Origin: Neisseria perflava
GTDB taxonomy: Bacteria; Pseudomonadota; Gammaproteobacteria; Burkholderiales; Neisseriaceae
DNA: 64,000 nt
Direction: 5' to 3'
Assembly: GCF_002863305.2 (NCBI RefSeq)
Contig: NZ_CP136962.1
Coordinates: forward strand, 2,046,001-2,110,000
Position 1 is the first letter of the stretch, and every line of letters begins with the position of its first letter. The notes beneath the pieces are model-generated. The model did no database searches, was not told the DNA's origin, and saw only the letters and a list, made by a program, of their open reading frames with translations. The translations under genes were made by a program, and so were the position numbers. Below are positions 41,074 through 50,251 of this stretch, in pieces.

Positions 41074-41087
41074 TAGGAGTATAAATA

Positions 41088-41480
41088 ATGAGTATGCATG
41101 ATCCTATTTCCGATATGTTGACTCGTATTCGCAATGCGCAACGTGCTAATAAAGCAGCAGTTGCGATGCCTTCTTCTAAACTGAAATGTGCAATTGCAAA
41201 AGTTCTGAAAGAAGAAGGTTATATCGAGGATTTTGCGGTTTCTGCTGATGCAAAACCGGTATTGGAAATTCAATTGAAATACTATGCAGGTCGTCCTGTG
41301 ATTGAGCAAATTAAACGTGTTTCACGTCCAGGTTTGCGTATTTACAAAGCATCAAGTGAGATCCCTAGCGTAATGAATGGCCTGGGTGTCGCTATTGTTA
41401 GTACTTCTAAAGGTGTAATGACTGATCGCAAAGCCCGTTCTGAGGGTGTTGGTGGTGAGTTGTTGTGCATCGTAGCCTAG
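41088..41480 (+). CDS. rpsH: 30S ribosomal protein S8
   Basis: The 130-residue protein opens [18 protein letters not shown] and has [15 protein letters not shown] and the C-terminal [11 protein letters not shown]. It is a primary 16S rRNA binder and, in E. coli, the feedback repressor of the spc operon. A second ATG two codons in (41094) is an alternative start. Confidence 0.96.
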   Translation: MSMHDPISDMLTRIRNAQRANKAAVAMPSSKLKCAIAKVLKEEGYIEDFAVSADAKPVLEIQLKYYAGRPVIEQIKRVSRPGLRIYKASSEIPSVMNGLGVAIVSTSKGVMTDRKARSEGVGGELLCIVA

Positions 41481-41493
41481 TGGAGAAAAGTAA

Positions 41494-42027
41494 ATGTCAC
41501 GCGTCGCAAAAAACCCAGTGACTGTTCCTGCTGGTGTAGAAGTAAAATTCGGAACAGATGCATTGGTTATCAAAGGTAAAAACGGCGAATTGTCTTTTCC
41601 TTTGCATTCCGATGTTGCTATTGAACTGAACGATGGTAAATTGACTTTTGCTGCAAAAAATGACAGTAAACAGGCTAATGCTATGTCTGGTACTGCTCGT
41701 GCATTGGTTAATAACATGGTTAAGGGTGTTTCTGAAGGTTTTGAGAAAAAACTTCAATTGATTGGTGTGGGTTATCGTGCCCAAGCTCAGGGCAAAGTTT
41801 TGAACTTGTCTTTGGGTTTCTCTCATCCAATCGTATACGAAATGCCTGAAGGTGTTTCTGTTCAAACTCCTAGCCAAACAGAAATCGTTTTGACTGGTGC
41901 AGATAAACAAGTGGTTGGCCAAGTCGCTGCTGAAATTCGTGCATTCCGTTCTCCTGAGCCTTATAAAGGTAAAGGTGTTCGTTATGTGGGTGAAGTAGTA
42001 GTGATGAAAGAAGCCAAGAAAAAATAA
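41494..42027 (+). CDS. rplF: 50S ribosomal protein L6
   Basis: This 177-residue protein binds near the factor site. It has two similar domains and the C-terminal [14 protein letters not shown] signature. It lies 13 bp after rpsH with GGAGAAAAG before the start. Confidence 0.97.
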   Translation: MSRVAKNPVTVPAGVEVKFGTDALVIKGKNGELSFPLHSDVAIELNDGKLTFAAKNDSKQANAMSGTARALVNNMVKGVSEGFEKKLQLIGVGYRAQAQGKVLNLSLGFSHPIVYEMPEGVSVQTPSQTEIVLTGADKQVVGQVAAEIRAFRSPEPYKGKGVRYVGEVVVMKEAKKK

Positions 42028-42040
42028 TTGAGGTTCACTA

Positions 42041-42394
42041 ATGGATAAACATACAACCCGACTCCGTCGTGCACGCAAAACCCGTGCGCGTATTGCGGAC
42101 TTGAAAATGGTAAGATTATGTGTGTTCCGCAGCAATAATCATATTTATGCTCAAGTAATTAGTGCTGAAGGTGATAAAGTATTGGCTCAAGCCTCTACAT
42201 TGGAAGCTGAAGTACGTAGTAGCCTGAAATCAGGTAGCAACGTTGAAGCAGCAGCTGTAGTTGGTAAGCGTATTGCTGAAAAAGCTAAAGCAGTGGGTGT
42301 TGAAAAAGTTGCTTTTGACCGTTCAGGTTTCCAATATCACGGTCGTGTGAAAGCTTTAGCTGAAGCTGCACGTGAAAATGGTTTAAGCTTCTAA
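42041..42394 (+). CDS. rplR: 50S ribosomal protein L18
   Basis: The 117-residue 5S rRNA-binding protein has the basic N-terminus [20 protein letters not shown] and C-terminal [21 protein letters not shown]. It completes the L5-L18-5S complex. Confidence 0.97.
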   Translation: MDKHTTRLRRARKTRARIADLKMVRLCVFRSNNHIYAQVISAEGDKVLAQASTLEAEVRSSLKSGSNVEAAAVVGKRIAEKAKAVGVEKVAFDRSGFQYHGRVKALAEAARENGLSF

Positions 42395-42411
42395 TATTTG
42401 GAGACTTTCAG

Positions 42412-42930
42412 ATGGCAAAACATGAAATTGAAGAACGCGGTGACGGCCTGATTGAAAAGATGGTCGCAGTTAATCGCGTGACTAAAGTAGTTAAAGGTGG
42501 CCGTATCATGGCTTTCTCTGCACTAACTGTTGTTGGTGATGGTGATGGTCGCATCGGTATGGGCAAAGGTAAATCAAAAGAAGTACCAGTTGCTGTTCAA
42601 AAAGCAATGGATCAAGCTCGACGCTCTATGATTAAAGTACCTTTGAAAAACGGTACTATTCATCATGAAGTTATTGGTCGTCATGGTGCTACTAAGGTAT
42701 TTATGCAACCTGCTAAAGAAGGTAGCGGTGTGAAAGCTGGTGGTCCAATGCGTTTAGTATTTGATGCTATGGGTATTCATAACATTTCAGCTAAAGTACA
42801 TGGTTCTACTAATCCTTACAATATTGTACGCGCTACATTAGACGGTTTGTCTAAATTGTATACCCCTGCTGATATTGCTGCTAAACGTGGCTTGACAGTA
42901 GAAGATATTTTGGGAGCTAACCATGACTGA
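42412..42930 (+). CDS. rpsE: 30S ribosomal protein S5
   Basis: The 172-residue decoding-accuracy protein has [20 protein letters not shown] (the region altered in spectinomycin resistance, here wild-type-like) and [18 protein letters not shown]. Its end overlaps the rpmD start by 8 bp. Confidence 0.97.
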   Translation: MAKHEIEERGDGLIEKMVAVNRVTKVVKGGRIMAFSALTVVGDGDGRIGMGKGKSKEVPVAVQKAMDQARRSMIKVPLKNGTIHHEVIGRHGATKVFMQPAKEGSGVKAGGPMRLVFDAMGIHNISAKVHGSTNPYNIVRATLDGLSKLYTPADIAAKRGLTVEDILGANHD

Positions 42931-43108
42931 GCAAAAAAAGATTAAAGTTACATTGGTTAAGAGCCTGATCGGTACAATTGAATCTCATCGTGCATGTGCT
43001 CGCGGTTTAGGTTTGCGCCGTCGTGAACATACTGTAGAGGTTTTGGATACCCCTGAAAACCGTGGCATGATCAATAAAATCAGCTACTTGTTGAAAGTGG
43101 AGTCTTAA
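42923..43108 (+). CDS. rpmD: 50S ribosomal protein L30
   Basis: This 61-residue protein has [20 protein letters not shown] and [20 protein letters not shown], the full family core. Overlaps rpsE and is 1 bp from rplO, so the three are tightly coupled. Confidence 0.97.
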   Translation: MTEQKKIKVTLVKSLIGTIESHRACARGLGLRRREHTVEVLDTPENRGMINKISYLLKVES

Positions 43109-43109
43109 T

Positions 43110-43544
43110 ATGTTTTTGAATACTATTCAACCTGCTGAGGGTGCTACTCACGCTAGTCGTCGTGTAGGCCGTGGTATTGGTAGCGGCTTGGGTAAGACAG
43201 GTGGTCGTGGTCATAAAGGTCAAAAAAGTCGTTCTGGTGGCTTCCACAAGGTAGGTTTTGAAGGCGGTCAAATGCCTTTGCAACGTCGTCTGCCGAAACG
43301 TGGTTTCAAATCTTTGACTGCAGCCGCTAATGCTGAAGTTCGTTTGAGTGAATTGAATCTGATTGCTGTGAACGAGATTGATGTCTTGGTTCTTAAACAA
43401 GCTGGTCTGATTCCTGCAACTGCTTCTAATGTAAAAGTTATTGCTTCTGGTGAAATCTCAAAAGCAGTTACCTTGAAAGGTGTAAAAGCTACTAAAGGTG
43501 CTAAAGCTGCTATTGAAGCTGCCGGTGGTAAAGTAGAAGAATAA
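43110..43544 (+). CDS. rplO: 50S ribosomal protein L15
   Basis: The 144-residue assembly protein has the Gly/Arg-rich [20 protein letters not shown] and [18 protein letters not shown] motifs. Its C-terminal part is Ala/Lys-rich. It precedes secY, as in nearly all bacteria. Confidence 0.97.
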   Translation: MFLNTIQPAEGATHASRRVGRGIGSGLGKTGGRGHKGQKSRSGGFHKVGFEGGQMPLQRRLPKRGFKSLTAAANAEVRLSELNLIAVNEIDVLVLKQAGLIPATASNVKVIASGEISKAVTLKGVKATKGAKAAIEAAGGKVEE

Positions 43545-43557
43545 GGCTTGCACTACA

Positions 43558-44871
43558 GTGGCTAATCAACAATCTTTATCAGGATTATCCAAATTTGGTG
43601 ATCTGAAAAAACGTCTGGTGTTCCTTTTAGGTGCTTTAGTCGTTTTCCGTATTGGTGCTCATATACCGGTACCGGGCGTAGATGCTGTTGCATTAGCTAA
43701 GTTATACGAAGGCGCTGCAAACGGCATATTCGGAATGTTAAATATGTTCTCGGGTGGTTCGTTGGAGCGCTTTAGTATATTTGCAATTGGTATCATGCCT
43801 TATATTTCATCGTCGATTATTGTTCAGCTTGCTTCTGAAATTGTTCCTTCTTTAAAAGCTTTAAAGAAGGAAGGTGAGGCTGGTAGGAAAATAATTACGA
43901 AATATACTAGGTATGGGACGGTATTATTGGCTGTATTGCAAAGCTTTGGTGTTGCAACATTTGTTTATCAACAAGGTGTTGTTGTAACGAGTTCGCTTGA
44001 GTTTCATATTTCTACAGTGGTCTGTTTGGTTACAGGTACTATGTTTCTGATGTGGTTAGGGGAGCAAATTACCGAGCGTGGTATTGGTAATGGTATTTCT
44101 TTAATTATTACAGCAGGCATTGTATCGGGTATCCCATCCGGTATTGTTCGGTTATTAACTTTGACTGAACAAGGCTCTATGAGTATGTTGATGGCGGTAT
44201 CAATTGTGATTGGTATTTTGCTGTTGATCTATGCTGTAGTTTATTTTGAGAGTGCTCAGCGTAAAGTTCCTGTGCATTATGCTAAAAGACAGTTTGGCTC
44301 TGGAATGATGCCGGGACAAAGCATTCATATGCCGTTCAAGCTAAATATGGCAGGTGTTATTCCTCCTATTTTTGCTTCCAGTATTATTTTATTTCCATCT
44401 ACACTTTTAGGTTGGTTTGGTTCAAATAGTACGAATTCTGTTCTTCATAAGGTTGCTGCAATGCTGCAACACGGACAGCCTTTGTATATTGGATTATTTG
44501 CAACAACTATTATCTTCTTCTGCTATTTCTATACTGCTTTAGTATTTAGCCCTAAAGAAATGGCTGAGAATTTGAAGAAAAGTGGTGCATTTGTACCTGG
44601 GATCCGCCCAGGTGAGCAAACTTCTAGATATTTGGAAAAAGTTGTACTGAGACTAACATTATTTGGTGCTTTGTATATCACTACAATCTGTCTGATACCT
44701 GAATTTTTAACGACAGCATTGAATGTACCTTTCTATTTAGGCGGAACATCTTTGCTTATCTTGGTTGTCGTTACAATGGATTTTAGGACGCAAATCAATT
44801 CCTACGTAATGAGCAGTCAGTATGAAGATTTGATGAGTCGTCCAGATATGAAATCTTTATCACGTAAGTAG
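43558..44871 (+). CDS. secY: Preprotein translocase subunit SecY
   Basis: The 437-residue channel protein has ten membrane helices. The signature regions [13 protein letters not shown] in helix 1, the plug-region [26 protein letters not shown] and the cytoplasmic loop [15 protein letters not shown] are present. The start is GTG at 43558 after AAGGCTTGCACTACA, a weak site that may keep synthesis below the ribosomal proteins. The pairing subunit SecE is encoded at 17606. Confidence 0.96.
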   Translation: MANQQSLSGLSKFGDLKKRLVFLLGALVVFRIGAHIPVPGVDAVALAKLYEGAANGIFGMLNMFSGGSLERFSIFAIGIMPYISSSIIVQLASEIVPSLKALKKEGEAGRKIITKYTRYGTVLLAVLQSFGVATFVYQQGVVVTSSLEFHISTVVCLVTGTMFLMWLGEQITERGIGNGISLIITAGIVSGIPSGIVRLLTLTEQGSMSMLMAVSIVIGILLLIYAVVYFESAQRKVPVHYAKRQFGSGMMPGQSIHMPFKLNMAGVIPPIFASSIILFPSTLLGWFGSNSTNSVLHKVAAMLQHGQPLYIGLFATTIIFFCYFYTALVFSPKEMAENLKKSGAFVPGIRPGEQTSRYLEKVVLRLTLFGALYITTICLIPEFLTTALNVPFYLGGTSLLILVVVTMDFRTQINSYVMSSQYEDLMSRPDMKSLSRK

Positions 44872-44875
44872 GCTT

Positions 44876-45094
44876 ATGGCTAAAGAAGATACCATACAGA
44901 TGCAGGGTGAAATCCTTGAGACTTTGCCCAATGCAACGTTTAAAGTAAAACTGGAAAATGATCATGTAGTACTTGGTCATATCTCTGGAAAAATGCGAAT
45001 GCACTATATCCGTATTTCTCCAGGTGATAAGGTAACAGTTGAATTAACTCCTTATGATTTAACCCGTGCTCGGATTGTTTTCCGAGCAAGATAA
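44876..45094 (+). CDS. infA: Translation initiation factor IF-1
   Basis: This 72-residue OB-fold protein blocks the A site during initiation. It reads [20 protein letters not shown] and [18 protein letters not shown], matching IF-1 fully. Only 4 bp separate it from secY. Confidence 0.97.
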   Translation: MAKEDTIQMQGEILETLPNATFKVKLENDHVVLGHISGKMRMHYIRISPGDKVTVELTPYDLTRARIVFRAR

Positions 45095-45112
45095 ACGATA
45101 AAAGGAAATAAA

Positions 45113-45226
45113 ATGCGTGTACAACCTTCTGTAAAGAAAATTTGTCGCAATTGCAAGATTATTCGTCGTAATCGTGTAGTTCGCGTAATTTGTACTGACC
45201 CACGTCACAAACAACGTCAAGGTTAA
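45113..45226 (+). CDS. rpmJ: 50S ribosomal protein L36
   Basis: A very small gene (37 residues) coding [20 protein letters not shown] and a tail ending HKQRQG. The zinc ligands CxxC, a later Cys (VICTDP) and His of the zinc-binding form of L36 are intact. AAAGGAAATAAA gives the ribosome-binding site 18 bp after infA. Confidence 0.96.
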   Translation: MRVQPSVKKICRNCKIIRRNRVVRVICTDPRHKQRQG

Positions 45227-45255
45227 GAAGCTAGTTTTCTTAACTATTGATTTTG

Positions 45256-45264
45256 TGGTATAGT
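45256..45264 (+). promoter_or_regulatory. Putative extended -10 promoter for the alpha operon
   Basis: TGGTATAGT fits the extended -10 pattern TGnTATAnT, 30 bp before rpsM, in the 67-bp gap after rpmJ. No good -35 is present at 17 bp. It may give rpsM-rplQ its own transcription start. Confidence 0.45.
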
Positions 45265-45293
45265 GACATACTTTGCCCTAAAAAGGAAAAAAT

Positions 45294-45656
45294 ATGGCTC
45301 GTATTGCAGGGGTAAATATCCCTAATAATGCCCATATCGTAATTGGCCTTCAGGCTATTTATGGTATTGGTGCGACTCGTGCTAAATTGATTTGTGAGGC
45401 AGCAAATATTGCTCCTACTACTAAAGCAAAAGATTTGGACGAGGCTCAATTAGACGCTTTGCGTGAGCAAGTTGCTAAATATGAAGTTGAAGGCGATTTG
45501 CGTCGTGAAGTAACGATGAGCATTAAACGACTGATGGATATGGGTTGCTATCGCGGCTTCCGTCATCGTCGTGGCTTGCCTTGTCGTGGTCAACGCACTC
45601 GCACAAATGCTCGTACCCGTAAAGGTCCGCGCAAAGCGATTGCCGGTAAGAAATAA
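45294..45656 (+). CDS. rpsM: 30S ribosomal protein S13
   Basis: The 120-residue head protein has [23 protein letters not shown] at the start and [20 protein letters not shown] near the end. It contacts P-site tRNA and L5. First gene of the S13-S11-S4-RpoA-L17 unit. Confidence 0.97.
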   Translation: MARIAGVNIPNNAHIVIGLQAIYGIGATRAKLICEAANIAPTTKAKDLDEAQLDALREQVAKYEVEGDLRREVTMSIKRLMDMGCYRGFRHRRGLPCRGQRTRTNARTRKGPRKAIAGKK

Positions 45657-45675
45657 ATTTTAAGGAATTTGATTA

Positions 45676-46071
45676 ATGGCTAAAGCAAACACAGCTTCGC
45701 GTGTACGTAAAAAAGTACGTAAAACCGTAAGCGAAGGTATTGTGCACGTTCATGCATCTTTCAACAATACCATCATTACAATCACTGACCGTCAAGGCAA
45801 TGCATTGTCTTGGGCTACCTCTGGCGGCGCTGGTTTTAAAGGTTCTCGTAAAAGTACACCATTTGCAGCACAAGTTGCAGCAGAAGCAGCTGGTAAAGTT
45901 GCCCAAGAGTATGGCGTTAAAAATTTAGAAGTTCGCATTAAAGGCCCTGGCCCTGGTCGCGAATCTTCTGTACGTGCTTTAAACGCTCTTGGTTTCAAGA
46001 TTACCAGCATTACTGACGTTACCCCGTTGCCTCATAACGGTTGCCGTCCGCCTAAAAAACGTCGTATTTAA
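45676..46071 (+). CDS. rpsK: 30S ribosomal protein S11
   Basis: This 131-residue platform protein has [36 protein letters not shown] and the C-terminal [16 protein letters not shown]. It lies 19 bp after rpsM. Confidence 0.97.
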
Positions 46072-46090
46072 TATTGGAGTGATTTAAAAC

Positions 46091-46711
46091 ATGGCACGTT
46101 ATATTGGCCCTAAATGTAAATTAGCACGTCGCGAAGGTACGGATCTGTTTTTGAAGAGTGCACGTCGCTCTTTGGATTCCAAATGTAAAATGGATTCTGC
46201 ACCTGGTCAACACGGTGCGAAAAAACCACGTTTGTCAGACTACGGTTTGCAATTGCGTGAAAAACAAAAAATCCGTCGTATTTATGGCGTATTAGAGCGT
46301 CAATTCCGTCGTTACTTCGCGGAAGCAGCTCGTCGTAAAGGCTCTACCGGTGAATTGCTGCTGCAATTGCTGGAGTCCCGTTTGGACAATGTCGTTTACC
46401 GTATGGGTTTCGGCTCTACTCGCGCCGAAGCACGTCAATTGGTTTCTCACAAAGCTATCGTCGTAAACGGTCAAGTTGTTAATATCCCTTCTTTCCAAGT
46501 TAAAGCAGGTGATGTTGTAGCTGTTCGTGAAAAAGCTAAGAAACAAGTACGTATCCAAGAAGCATTGAGCCTGGCTACTCAAATTGGCTTGCCAAGCTGG
46601 GTATCTGTTGATGCCGACAAATTGGAAGGCGTATTCAAAAATATGCCGGATCGCTCAGAATTGTCTGGCGATATTAATGAACAGCTGGTGGTAGAGTTCT
46701 ACTCTAAATAA
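46091..46711 (+). CDS. rpsD: 30S ribosomal protein S4
   Basis: The 206-residue primary rRNA binder has [18 protein letters not shown] and an S4 RNA-binding domain ([20 protein letters not shown]). In E. coli S4 represses the alpha operon by binding a pseudoknot in the leader; I did not find a clear match to that fold here. Confidence 0.97.
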   Translation: MARYIGPKCKLARREGTDLFLKSARRSLDSKCKMDSAPGQHGAKKPRLSDYGLQLREKQKIRRIYGVLERQFRRYFAEAARRKGSTGELLLQLLESRLDNVVYRMGFGSTRAEARQLVSHKAIVVNGQVVNIPSFQVKAGDVVAVREKAKKQVRIQEALSLATQIGLPSWVSVDADKLEGVFKNMPDRSELSGDINEQLVVEFYSK

Positions 46712-46736
46712 TGCTAGCTCAATGAGGGACAGTTAA

Positions 46737-47723
46737 ATGCAAAATAGCACAACCGAATTTTTGAAACCTCGTCAAATCGATGTAGATACTTTGTCTTCCA
46801 CTCGGGCCAAGGTGTCTATGCAGCCATTTGAACGTGGTTTTGGTCATACTTTAGGTAATGCTTTGCGTCGTATCTTACTGTCATCCATGAATGGCTTTGC
46901 CCCAACTGAAGTAGTTATTTCCGGCGTATTGCACGAATACTCTACTATTGATGGTGTTCAAGAGGATGTTGTTGACGTTCTCTTGAACATTAAAGGTATC
47001 GTATTCAAGCTCCACGGTCGTAACCAAGTTCAGTTGACTTTGAAGAAAACAGGTGCCGGTGCAGTTGTAGCCGGTGATATTGATTTGCCACACGATGTGG
47101 AAATCATCAATCCTGAACATGTTATTTGCCACTTGGCTGACAATGGCCAAATCGACATGGAAATTAAAGTAGAGCAAGGTCGTGGTTATCAATCTGTTTC
47201 AGGTCGTCGCGTATTGCGTGATGAGAACAAACAGATTGGTGCGATTCAGTTGGATGCGAGCTTTTCGCCCATCAGTCGTGTTAGCTTTGAAGTTGAACCT
47301 GCACGCGTAGAGCAACGTACGGATTTGGATAAATTGGTTTTAGATATTGAAACCAATGGTTCTATTGATCCGGAAGAGGCTGTACGTAGTGCCGCACGTA
47401 TCTTAATTGACCAAATGTCTATTTTTGCAGATCTGCAAGGTACTCCGGTTGAAGAGGTTGAAGAAAAAGCACCTCCTATCGATCCTATCTTGTTGCGTCC
47501 TGTAGATGATTTGGAATTAACCGTACGTTCAGCTAATTGTCTGAAAGCTGAAGATATTTACTATATTGGCGATTTGATTCAACGTACTGAAACCGAGCTT
47601 CTCAAGACCCCTAATTTGGGTCGTAAATCTTTGAATGAGATCAAAGAAGTGTTGGCCTCTAAAGGTTTGACATTAGGTTCCAAATTAGAAGCTTGGCCGC
47701 CTGTAGGCTTAGAAAAGCCGTAA
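46737..47723 (+). CDS. rpoA: RNA polymerase alpha subunit
   Basis: The 328-residue subunit dimerises to nucleate polymerase assembly. The N-terminal domain has [21 protein letters not shown]. After a linker (about 235-250) the C-terminal domain, which binds UP elements and activators, has [23 protein letters not shown] and [13 protein letters not shown]. Length is typical. Confidence 0.98.
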   Translation: MQNSTTEFLKPRQIDVDTLSSTRAKVSMQPFERGFGHTLGNALRRILLSSMNGFAPTEVVISGVLHEYSTIDGVQEDVVDVLLNIKGIVFKLHGRNQVQLTLKKTGAGAVVAGDIDLPHDVEIINPEHVICHLADNGQIDMEIKVEQGRGYQSVSGRRVLRDENKQIGAIQLDASFSPISRVSFEVEPARVEQRTDLDKLVLDIETNGSIDPEEAVRSAARILIDQMSIFADLQGTPVEEVEEKAPPIDPILLRPVDDLELTVRSANCLKAEDIYYIGDLIQRTETELLKTPNLGRKSLNEIKEVLASKGLTLGSKLEAWPPVGLEKP

Positions 47724-47747
47724 GTTTGAAGATTAAAGGATAATGAC

Positions 47748-48122
47748 ATGCGTCATCGTAATGGCAACCGCAAATTAAACCGTACTAGCAGCCACCGTGC
47801 TGCGATGCTGCGCAATATGGCGAATTCCTTGTTGACTCACGAAACCATCGTGACAACTTTGCCTAAAGCAAAAGAATTGCGCCGCGTAGTTGAGCCCTTG
47901 ATTACCTTGGGTAAAAAACCTTCTTTGGCAAACCGTCGTTTGGCTTTTGACCGCACTCGCGATCGTGATGTTGTAGTTAAATTGTTTGACGAATTGGGTC
48001 CACGCTTTGCTGCTCGTAACGGCGGCTATGTTCGTGTACTGAAATACGGTTTCCGTAAAGGCGACAATGCTCCTTTGGCATTGGTTGAATTGGTTGATAA
48101 AGCAGCTGATTCTGCTGAATAA
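47748..48122 (+). CDS. rplQ: 50S ribosomal protein L17
   Basis: The 124-residue protein opens [20 protein letters not shown] and has [20 protein letters not shown]. It is last in the alpha operon and is followed by a strong terminator, beyond which lies the CRISPR-Cas remnant. Confidence 0.97.
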   Translation: MRHRNGNRKLNRTSSHRAAMLRNMANSLLTHETIVTTLPKAKELRRVVEPLITLGKKPSLANRRLAFDRTRDRDVVVKLFDELGPRFAARNGGYVRVLKYGFRKGDNAPLALVELVDKAADSAE

Positions 48123-48137
48123 GCAAATTGATATGAA

Positions 48138-48167
48138 AGCACTACCTGTTTAGGTAGTGCTTTTTTC
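48138..48167 (+). terminator. Terminator after rplQ
   Basis: AGCACTACCT and AGGTAGTGCT form a 10-bp stem with a 5-nt loop (GTTTA), followed by six T. It ends the ribosomal protein block. Confidence 0.92.
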
Positions 48168-48169
48168 AT

Positions 48170-48257
48170 TTAGGAAGTCTCTATTTTATTTTACAACGCT
48201 ACAATTTTATTGTTTCATTCAATGGGGTGAATATAGTTGTAGCTCCCTTTCTCATTT
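48170..48257 (+). CRISPR. Relic CRISPR: degenerate repeat, 30-nt spacer, partial repeat
   Basis: The unit GTTGTAGCTCCCTTTCTCAT followed by TT (48236-48257) equals the first 22 nt of the N. meningitidis type II-C repeat as I remember it (36 nt, ending GTGCTACAAT). Upstream, GCTACAAT (48198-48205) equals the end of that repeat; most mismatches in the preceding 19 positions are transitions, as in a decayed terminal repeat. The interval 48206-48235 is exactly 30 nt, the usual spacer length in that system. Past 48257 the sequence switches to cas9 code. The array is clearly non-functional. The repeat consensus is from memory. Confidence 0.72.
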
Positions 48258-48498
48258 TGTCGTAACTCAAGCCTTTGAAAAAGGCGGTATCTTCTAAACC
48301 CAGTAGCTTACGGGCTTGTGCGTAAGTCAGTTTCTTTTTATACGGCTGATTTATAAGTATGGCACGTTCGGTATCGGTCAATGGCCGCTCGCTACCTTGC
48401 TCTAAAATACGCAAGTTGTTCAGCTTGGTCAGTCAGATAAAACGTTCGGCTGTGTAGGTGTCTTTGGTGGCTTTCGGTTCTGTCGGTTCAAAGGTGCG
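48256..48498 (-). pseudogene. cas9: Fragment of type II-C cas9 (Neisseria type)
   Basis: Read leftward from 48498 the frame gives TFEPTEPKATKDTYTAERFI, a TGA stop (48433-48435), then [20 protein letters not shown] and [20 protein letters not shown]. This matches about 80 residues of NmeCas9 (near residues 270-350 of 1082, recognition lobe) as I remember it. There the stop position is Trp, so TGG became TGA, and one residue is lost before KLTYAQ. Both ends are missing, including every RuvC and HNH motif, cas1 and cas2. The left junction runs straight into a CRISPR repeat; the right junction is near GGGGCATCGTTT. It cannot make a working nuclease. Confidence 0.85.
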
Positions 48499-48530
48499 GG
48501 GCATCGTTTTATCTAGATGGCAGGGATTAA

Positions 48531-48562
48531 AAAGGCCGTCTGAAATTTCAGACGGCCTTTGG
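48531..48562. terminator. DUS hairpin terminator downstream of the symporter gene
   Basis: AAAGGCCGTCTGAAA (48531-48545) and TTTCAGACGGCCTTT are perfectly complementary with almost no loop. For the leftward symporter gene it lies 3 bp past the stop and is followed by T-rich sequence on that strand. Confidence 0.75.
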
Positions 48563-48564
48563 TT

Positions 48565-49989
48565 TTACCAGATATCGGATTTGATTTTGCGTTTCAAGCC
48601 CGGGTGTTCAGAGAGTTTGAACTCTGGGTCTTTACCCATTTTCAGCTTGGCTGTGTAGTCTTTCAACAGCAGGAAGGCAAGTGGGGACAGGAGCAGGATG
48701 GCAACGAGGTTAATCCATGCCATGATGCCCATGGCCATGTCTGCCATATCCCATACCAAGGGTACGTTGGCAACTGCGCCGAAGTAGACCCATGCCAAAA
48801 CCAGCATACGGAAAACGGCGGTAATCAGCCAATGGCTCTTGATGAATTGGACGTTGGACTCAGCATAGGCATAGTTGCCGATAACGGTTGAAAAGGCAAA
48901 CATAAACAGGATGGCGGCAAGGAAGCCCGCGCCCCATTCGCCTACCTGGCTGACGATTGCCGCTTGGGTCAGCGCCGCACCGCTCAGGTCGCCGTAAGGC
49001 TGTTGATAGGTCAAGACGATAAAGGCGGTGCATGAGCAGACGATGATGGTATCAACGAAAACGCCCAGCATTTGAATCATGCCTTGGGAGACGGGGTGTT
49101 TCACTTCGGCTGCGGCTGCGGCGTTCGGCGCGGAACCCATACCCGCCTCATTGGAATACAGGCCGCGTTTGATACCCTGCATCATGGTGGTCGAAATCAG
49201 ACCGCCGAGGAAACCGCCTGCAGCCGAATCGAAGTTGAACGCGTTGGAGAAAATCTGACCGAACACATCAGGAATTAGGGAAATATTGGTAGCAATGATG
49301 AAGAGTGCTATGACGAGATATAAAACCGCCATCAGCGGAACGATAATTTCCGCGGCTTTAGATACGCGACGGATACCGCCGAAGATAATCGGGGCAGTCA
49401 GAATGACCAGGGCGACACCGACATAGTGTTGATCCCAGCCCCATGCCGCTTTGGTGGTATCGGCGATGGTATTGGTCTGTACGGCTTCAAATACAAAGCC
49501 GAAACAGAAAATCAGGCTCAGGGCGAACAAAACGCCCAGCCATTTTTGTCCCAGGCCTTGAGTTATGTAGTAGGCAGGACCGCCGCGGAAGTGGTGGTTG
49601 TCGTAGTCCCGGACTTTAAAGAGTTGGGCCAGTGAAGATTCGACAAACGCCGAACTCATGCCGATTAAGGCAGTTACCCACATCCAGAATACCGCGCCCG
49701 GCCCGCCGAGTTTGATGGCAATCGCCACACCGGCGATGTTGCCCACACCTACGCGGCTGGCCAAGCCGGTAACAAATGCTTGGAACGGTGTGATTCCGTG
49801 CGGATCATCACCTTGTTTGCGACCGCCTAGCATTTCTTTGATACTGCGGCCGAAGAGGCGGAATTGTACAAAACCGGTGGTAATGGTAAAAAATAGGCCT
49901 GCGCCTAAAAGCATATATACCAATCCCGACCACATTGGGTCGTTGATGGCGTTTACCCAGCCGTGAAGCTGTTCGAAAAATTGATCCAT
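48565..49989 (-). CDS. Sodium:alanine symporter family (AGCS) transporter
   Basis: The 474-residue inner-membrane protein matches the AGCS family, which imports alanine or glycine with sodium. Hydrophobic segments run throughout. Family signatures include [24 protein letters not shown] near residue 85-110, and a conserved [28 protein letters not shown] segment near 275-300. It starts MDQFFEQLHGWVNAINDPMW. A second family member begins at 62846; they differ clearly, so they may serve different substrates. The upstream gap (49990-50190) is AT-rich and should hold its promoter. Confidence 0.9.
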   Translation of the reverse strand: MDQFFEQLHGWVNAINDPMWSGLVYMLLGAGLFFTITTGFVQFRLFGRSIKEMLGGRKQGDDPHGITPFQAFVTGLASRVGVGNIAGVAIAIKLGGPGAVFWMWVTALIGMSSAFVESSLAQLFKVRDYDNHHFRGGPAYYITQGLGQKWLGVLFALSLIFCFGFVFEAVQTNTIADTTKAAWGWDQHYVGVALVILTAPIIFGGIRRVSKAAEIIVPLMAVLYLVIALFIIATNISLIPDVFGQIFSNAFNFDSAAGGFLGGLISTTMMQGIKRGLYSNEAGMGSAPNAAAAAEVKHPVSQGMIQMLGVFVDTIIVCSCTAFIVLTYQQPYGDLSGAALTQAAIVSQVGEWGAGFLAAILFMFAFSTVIGNYAYAESNVQFIKSHWLITAVFRMLVLAWVYFGAVANVPLVWDMADMAMGIMAWINLVAILLLSPLAFLLLKDYTAKLKMGKDPEFKLSEHPGLKRKIKSDIW

Positions 49990-50194
49990 ACAAACCTTTC
50001 AGAGTTTCTGCATTTTCAGACGGCCTGTGTGTGTGGGCTGCCTGTAATTGGATGTATTCTAGCAGACTGTCAACAAACTGAAAAACGTTTACATATTCTT
50101 TTTTATATTATCTTTTTGATTATCATGTAATTTTATTATTATGGTGTAAAGGATTTATTGATTTTAATTTTCCCATTTTACATATTTGAACAAA

Positions 50195-50234
50195 AAGGCC
50201 GTCTGAAAACAGAGTCTTGTTTTCAGACGGCCTT
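50195..50234 (-). terminator. DUS hairpin terminator of lysS
   Basis: A perfect 16-bp stem, AAGGCCGTCTGAAAAC (50195-50210) with its complement at 50219-50234, has an 8-nt loop. On the minus strand it lies 17 bp after the lysS stop and is followed by TTTTTG. Confidence 0.85.
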
Positions 50235-50251
50235 GATTTTATTTCAATGTG

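Noticed and set aside
48199..48414. The 71-codon frame after rplQ as an intact small gene
   Set aside because: Its sequence continues upstream past a stop with the same Cas9 similarity and ends in CRISPR repeat sequence, so it is a gene fragment rather than a real small gene.
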